The notes under the pieces: generated by a model
The model's input: only the letters and a program-made list of their open reading frames with translations
Told to the model about the DNA's origin: nothing
Database searches by the model: none
From: Reticulitermes speratus
Taxonomy: Eukaryota > Arthropoda > Insecta > Blattodea > Rhinotermitidae
DNA: 64,000 bases
Assembly: GCA_021186555.1 (NCBI GenBank)
Contig: JAJKFL010000005.1
Coordinates: 56,656,635 to 56,720,634 of the forward strand
Reading direction: 5' to 3'
Translations under genes and position numbers: made by a program
Part shown: positions 59,067-64,000 of the stretch, one piece after another
Layout: every line of letters begins with the position of its first letter
Position numbering within the stretch: the first letter of the stretch is position 1

Positions 59067-60085
59067 ACCACATTACTTTGTAGTTCTGTAGTTCTGTTGC
59101 ATTACCGTGTAATTGTAATTCAGACTTGAATAAATCGGACCAAAATGTAAACTGTGTCTAGGGAAGTCCCCAGTAGTCTACATTATATCAAAACTTCTAC
59201 GTGTTTCAGCTCAAAGTGCCATTTTCAAGGAGTCGCGTCAGTTGTAGAGAGACGAGTAAATAAATACATAACTGTAGTACACATAAGTGTAGAATTGTAT
59301 AACAGTGTGGATGTGACAGATGTCAATGTCTAATTAATATACGCCAAAGTCAAACAATTCTAAAATACGTCAATCTCATTATCTCTAAGTGTGTGCTGTG
59401 ATGTCACAGCTGTGTGTTCACAAGTACTAACTATGTAACTATGTAGACATACTACAGATGGTTCCTTTACAAGCCAAGCTTGCGATGCAGAGTACTACGG
59501 TTTTTGTCTTCCTAGATTGTGTTCGCTGATCGACAGTTGTCTACTGTCGTAATTATACGCACAGAACACAGGCCTACTGAAGCAAAGAAATGAAAATTTG
59601 TATTACGGTTTGTGGAAGTGTGCAGCGTAACTTTGAAGGTGACTTTCTAAAACAGTACTGCGTGTTGTTGTAGCCCTTTACCCTAGCATAGTGTTTACAT
59701 GCAATACGAAAGTCAGTGCCAAATATGTGGGCGGACCTACCACCTCTAACAAAGTTTGACCCATGTCGTGTAGGCCTCAACTAGGCCAGGCTAGCCTAGG
59801 TGTAGTTCTGTACGTCACATTATTGGCGTCTGCCAAACCACAGCCTTATATATCGCCCAAACGCTAAATTCAAGCTTTCACATACAAATAATCCAGGACC
59901 CTTCTCCAGTAATTGTTTTGAAGGTTCGGAATTGTGGGTGGTTAATTGGTCGACTGTCGGGTGACCGAGGGTTCACTGCATTGTTACCACCACTGCTCCT
60001 TCTCCTAGTCCTCCTCATACTACTACTACTGCTGCTACTACTACTACTACTCAGAACTCTGTATATGCTTCAAGTTAGTGTAACC
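59067..60085. other. Rest of the last intron of gene B
   Basis: No exon is visible. 59,190-59,235 has tgtttcagctcaaagtgcca and ttttcaagg, which looks like a dispersed-repeat piece. A ctc/cta microsatellite lies at 59,995-60,052. Confidence 0.4.
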
Positions 60086-60167
60086 TCACAAGTCTCGCCG
60101 TCTGACGTCTGGTGGCCCAGTAAAAGCACACGCGCTGTTGCTAACTTGACAGTGTAACTTTACGTAC

Positions 60168-60316
60168 TGCGGGTATGTGAAGATCCTGCTGTTGCTGTTC
60201 AGAGCGTCTACAGAACGCACATCGTCAGCAGTCAGTTCAAAGTTGAATACGTCAAAGTTTTCTTGCAGACGGCTTATAGATGAGGACTTTGGAATGGGCG
60301 CAACACCACGTTGTAT
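60168..60316 (-). CDS. AKR gene B, exon 6
   Basis: Acceptor aaaaatttcag, then IQRGVAPIPKSSSISRLQEN, FDVFNFELTADDVRSVDALN and SNSRIFTYP up to the donor ca|gtacgt. It contains the full third AKR signature with the cofactor lysine (IPKS) and arginine. 149 nt, phase 0 in and phase 2 out, the same as gene A after its extra base is discounted. The frame could also be read through the donor to a stop at 60,086, but the splice to the 43-nt exon gives the family-like C terminus. Exons 1-5 of this gene should lie beyond 64,000 or in very long introns; none is visible to the window end. Confidence 0.9.
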
Positions 60317-60700
60317 CTGAAATTTTTAGAATTTTCGAATTTATTAGGCGAAAATAAATTCCTGATAGAGTACACGTGTATTTATAGTTTATATAAGAAT
60401 AGTGTTAGTGGGTTATACTGCACAACGTCGAACGATCTATGATAATGAGCTGGAAAGGACTCGGAAGAGATCAGTAGCGGTCTGATTGAGGGTGATCTGC
60501 CGGAATTTGTCAGGAGGGACTAAGGACAATGAAAGGACGCCTCAGCCTGTTTAGTCACGGTCCAAACTCAGATTCGAACTGCGACCCTCTTACATACAAG
60601 TCAGAATTCTGTGACAAACTCCTGGGTAAAACTTAAAAAAAAACACGAATATATATTTTAACACTTTAAAGACTAATATTAACCTGGATTTTATTTAAAT

Positions 60701-62372
60701 ATTCAGTCCGTACCGCGCAGTAAACACACTACGTCTCAGTTATACAAACCAGTCAGTTAATGCTGTACAGTGAAATAATCGCTGTTTGTCCTGAGATCCA
60801 CACAAAACACATACAGTCCGTACCGCGCAGTAAACACACTCCGTCTCAGTTATACAAACCAGTCAGTTAATGCTGTACAGTGAAATAATCGCTGTTTGTT
60901 CTGAGATCCACACAAAACACATACAGTCCGTACCGCGCAGTAAACACACTCCGTCTCAGTTATACAAACCAGTCAGTTAATGCTGTACAGTGAAATAATC
61001 GCTGTTTGTTCTGAGATCCACACAAAACACATACAGTCCGTACCGCGCAGTAAACACACTACGTCTCAGTTATACAAACCAGTCAGTTAATGCTGTACAG
61101 TGAAATAATCGCTGTTTGTCCTGAGATCCACACAAAACACATACAGTCCGTACCGCGCAGTAAACACACTCCGTCTCAGTTATACAAACCAGTCAGTTAA
61201 TGCTGTACAGTGAAATAATCGCTGTTTGTCCTGAGATCCACACAAAACACATACAGTCCGTACCGCGCAGTAAACACACTCCGTCTCAGTTATACAAACC
61301 AGTCAGTTAATGCTGTACAGTGAAATAATCGCTGTTTGTTCTGAGATCCACACAAAACACATACAGTCCGTACCGCGCAGTAAACACACTACGTCTCAGT
61401 TATACAAACCAGTCAGTTAATGCTGTACAGTGAAATAATCGCTGTTTGTCCTGAGATCCACACAAAACACATACAGTCCGTACCGCGCAGTAAACACACT
61501 ACGTCTCAGTTATACAAACCAGTCAGTTAATGCTGTACAGTGAAATAATCGCTGTTTGTTCTGAGATCCACACAAAACACATACAGTCCGTACCGCGCAG
61601 TAAACACACTACGTCTCAGTTATACAAACCAGTCAGTTAATGCTGTACAGTGAAATAATCGCTGTTTGTCCTGAGATCCACACAAAAACCATACAGTCCG
61701 TACCGCGCAGTAAACACACTCCGTCTCAGTTATACAAACCAGTCAGTTAATGCTGTACAGTGAAATAATCGCTGTTTGTCCTGAGATCCACACAAAACAC
61801 ATACAGTCCGTACCGCGCAGTAAACACACTCCGTCTCAGTTATACAAACCAGTCAGTTAATGCTGTACAGTGAAATAATCGCTGTTTGTTCTGAGATCCA
61901 CACAAAACACATACAGTCCGTACCGCGCAGTAAACACACTACGTCTCAGTTATACAAACCAGTCAGTTAATGTTGTACAGTGAAATAATCGCTGTTTGTT
62001 CTGAGATCCACACAAAACACATAAATACAGTCCGTACCGCGCAGTAAACACACTCCGTCTCAGTTATACAAACCAGTCAGTTAATGTTGTACAGTGAAAT
62101 AATCGCTGTTTGTTCTGAGATCCACACAAAACACATAAATACAGTCCGTACCGCGCAGTAAACACACTCCGTCTCAGTTATACAAACCAGTCAGTTAATG
62201 TTGTACAGTGAAATAATCGCTGTTTGTTCTGAGATCCACACAAAACACATAAATACAGTCCGTACCGCGCAGTAAACACACTCCGTCTCAGTTATACAAA
62301 CCAGTCAGTTAATGCTGTACAGTGAAATAATCGCTGTTTGTTCTGAGATCCACACAAAACACATAAATACAC
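60701..62372 (-). repeat. 114-bp satellite family, array 3, inverted, mostly 110-bp units
   Basis: The reverse complement of the unit of arrays 1 and 2. About eleven units lack aaat (acacatacagtccg, period 110); the last four at the right keep it (acataaatacagtccg, 114). It lies upstream of exon 6 of gene B and points against arrays 1 and 2. Confidence 0.97.
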
Positions 62373-62446
62373 TGTGTGGCAGAACGTAGGATTTGTGAAT
62401 GTTTAACATGGTGGTTCATATAGTAACCACTGGGCTTTAAAGGGTC
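62367..62446 (-). repeat. Inverted copy of the flank of array 2
   Basis: The reverse complement reads ccctttaaagcccagtggtt and then cctacgttctgcc before cacagtgtatttatg. The same 80 bp, with a few differences, stand at 52,888-52,968 in front of array 2. The duplication therefore included unique sequence. Confidence 0.9.
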
Positions 62447-63390
62447 AGAAGAGAGGTTACGATTCTTTTATTACAGTCGCCGTCGTGCAGCTCGTTCTTA
62501 CGTGATACAGGAAAATACATTACGGTTTGGTAATAAGCATTATCTTCTTGACCCTACGTTTAAGCAGGTAAAGCATAGGTGGGCAAAGTCCGATCACAAA
62601 GTAACTTCCGATCGCGGAACTCTTTCAAATCGGCACGTGTACAAATACATGTTGGCTTACCTTGTGGAGATAGTTCAATTATTTGACGGGTTAAGATAAT
62701 GGTAAGGAATACAACAGTTGCTCAATAGACCGAAATCTTCATAGGTCCAATTTAAAGTTTATTAAGAGCTATCAAGATCTGTACCATTTTTCCTCTCCAT
62801 CCATATGACAGATATAAATTGAACACTTCAAATTCTGCTTCGATAGAATGTGTGACCTGTAACGTATATCGTGTCTGTGATTGTGGCCCTCGAGTCCATT
62901 CTTGAGCACCGTGTCTGTTGTTCTGTCTGTACGTGACCAAAATTACTGTGCAGCAGTGACTGTTGGTGCTTCCAGACAAAACGTCGCATGACGTCACTCA
63001 ATGCAGCTGATTATTGTCTAGAACAGCCGTAGTTACTTACAAGAACGCAGTTCAACAAATGCCTCTAATTTTACGTACACCAAAAAGCCTTCCCACAAGT
63101 GTACCACAAGTGTACCACAAGTGTACCACAATCTGGCGCCTACTCTGATGTCTCCAAGCGGTCTCGAAACTTACCGGCTAAAATATTTATGCATTTCGAC
63201 CCTGAATAATTGTGCAGGTAACTGAAAAGTGTGAAATGAGAAACTTTGGTGGAGAATTGGTGGTGATTTGCAAAGCGGAACTGGCGATTTCGAACGATAA
63301 TTGCAGTGTCGGGTTCAGAAAGATGGATTGACAGAAAACGTAACTGGGAGAGGCAAAGGTCGCCCCATATCATTCTGTGCTGGCACGGAG
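62447..63390. other. Spacer or intron of gene B
   Basis: No AKR exon or other gene is recognised. A small 11-bp repeat (aagtgtaccac, about 3.5 copies) is at 63,093-63,131. Confidence 0.4.
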
Positions 63391-63626
63391 GGGGGACTAG
63401 AGGTATAGTTATACTCTTTCTTTAACCTTGGCCCTAGATGAGGAGGGGATGGTCAAAGCCACGCCCCAGCCGCTTACGGTATCCATTGTAGACGAGGCTG
63501 TTTGGGCCCCAGGGTCGGTCTGAACGGGTATGGAGAAGAGAAAATCTCTTGCCCCCACCGGGGGTTCGAACCCTAAACCGTCCAGCCCGTAGGAGCCGGT
63601 ATACCGGCCACGCTATCCCGGGCCGG
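63391..63626 (-). mobile_element. tRNA-derived SINE, minus strand
   Basis: The reverse complement has gatagcgtggccggtatacc, a B box gggttcgaacccc, a body with cctggggcccaaacagcctc and a tail with agagtataactatacctcta. Same family as 6,821 and 25,174, with a slightly different head. Confidence 0.8.
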
Positions 63627-63667
63627 AAAGAGAAGGTGACGGGGAGAACGCCGAGAAGAGAAGCCAG

Positions 63668-64000
63668 TGTTACGGATACTCACAAGATACCGCAGTATGA
63701 CCTGTGCCAGTATTACAGATACTCACAAGATACCGCAGTATGACCTGTGCCAGCATTACAGATACTCACAAGATACCGCAGTATGACCTGTGCCAGCATT
63801 ACAGATACTCACAAGATACCGCAGTATGACCTGTGCCAGCATTACAGATACTCACAAGATACCGCAGTACGACCTGTGCCAGCATTACAGATACTCACAA
63901 GATACCGCAGTACGACCTGTGCCAGCATTACAGATACTCACAAGATACCGCAGTACGACCTGTGCCAGCATTACAGATACTCACAAGATACCGCAGTACG
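63668..64000. repeat. Minisatellite, 43-bp unit, about 7.7 copies, cut by the window edge
   Basis: The unit has attacagatactcacaagat, accgcagtatgacctg and tgccagc (63,712 and 63,755). gcagtatg changes to gcagtacg from the fifth copy on. Confidence 0.96.

Noticed and set aside
60086..60316. Reading exon 6 of AKR gene B through to the stop at 60,086 as the last exon
   Set aside because: The C terminus would be unlike the family, whereas the donor ca|gtacgt joined to the 43-nt exon at 56,011 gives a standard AKR end with matching phase.

Overview
The window is nuclear DNA of an animal, almost certainly an insect. It has spliced genes with GT-AG introns, AATAAA-type poly(A) signals, tRNA-headed SINEs, a Jockey-type LINE, MADF-domain transposon remnants and very many minisatellites. 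Several dispersed repeats (the SINE tail whose translation reads like [12 protein letters not shown], and the piece around SSETSVHFY) resemble repeats I know from cockroach and termite genomes, so Blattodea or a related polyneopteran is my best guess. That placement is memory-based inference.

The only convincing host genes are two aldo-keto reductases (AKR) on the minus strand. Gene A runs from about 51,241 down to 20,390 and has seven coding exons: 51,182-51,241 (damaged), 46,548-46,715, 42,950-43,066, 23,819-24,013, 22,368-22,580, 21,085-21,234 and 20,545-20,587. The Asp/Tyr/Lys/His catalytic tetrad is present with the spacing of human AKR1B1, all junctions after the damaged exon 1 agree in phase, and the product would be about 314 residues. 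One extra base in exon 6 and damage in exon 1 break the frame as written. Gene B enters from the right and shows only its last two exons (60,168-60,316 and 55,969-56,011). A relic of a third copy's exon 6 lies at 52,771-52,822. The locus is therefore a tandem AKR cluster, and its enzymes would be cytosolic NADPH-dependent carbonyl reductases.

Layout. 1-20,350: intergenic, a mosaic of minisatellites (units 62, 34, 47, 55, 54/66, 19, 21, 38, 27 and 51 bp), SINE and LINE scraps, a MADF-carrying PIF/Harbinger-like element and a second MADF fragment broken by arrays. 20,390-51,241: AKR gene A, in which five of six introns hold their own minisatellite (72, 52-58, then 26/18/29 bp plus a 114-bp family, 47, 70 bp). 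The largest is about 10.6 kb of an 18-bp unit. 51,242-55,886: spacer with the exon relic and a 114-bp array. 55,887-64,000: AKR gene B, with a 35-bp array in its last intron, an inverted 114-bp-family array upstream of exon 6, a SINE and a 43-bp array running off the edge. By my addition roughly 60% of the window is tandem repeat.

The most striking signals concern how arrays arise. The 72-bp unit spans the exon 1/intron 1 junction of gene A, so the splice donor is repeated about 58 times. A 56-bp array grew inside a LINE reading frame. A 26-bp array grew inside a dispersed element whose unexpanded copy is also in the window. A 70-bp array has a single-copy counterpart at the relic exon. The 114-bp family occurs three times with the same ends. 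Many central repeat copies lose exactly the base at which subfamilies differ, which looks like a consensus artefact of the assembly. Long open frames over arrays whose unit is a multiple of three, or lacks stops, are not genes.
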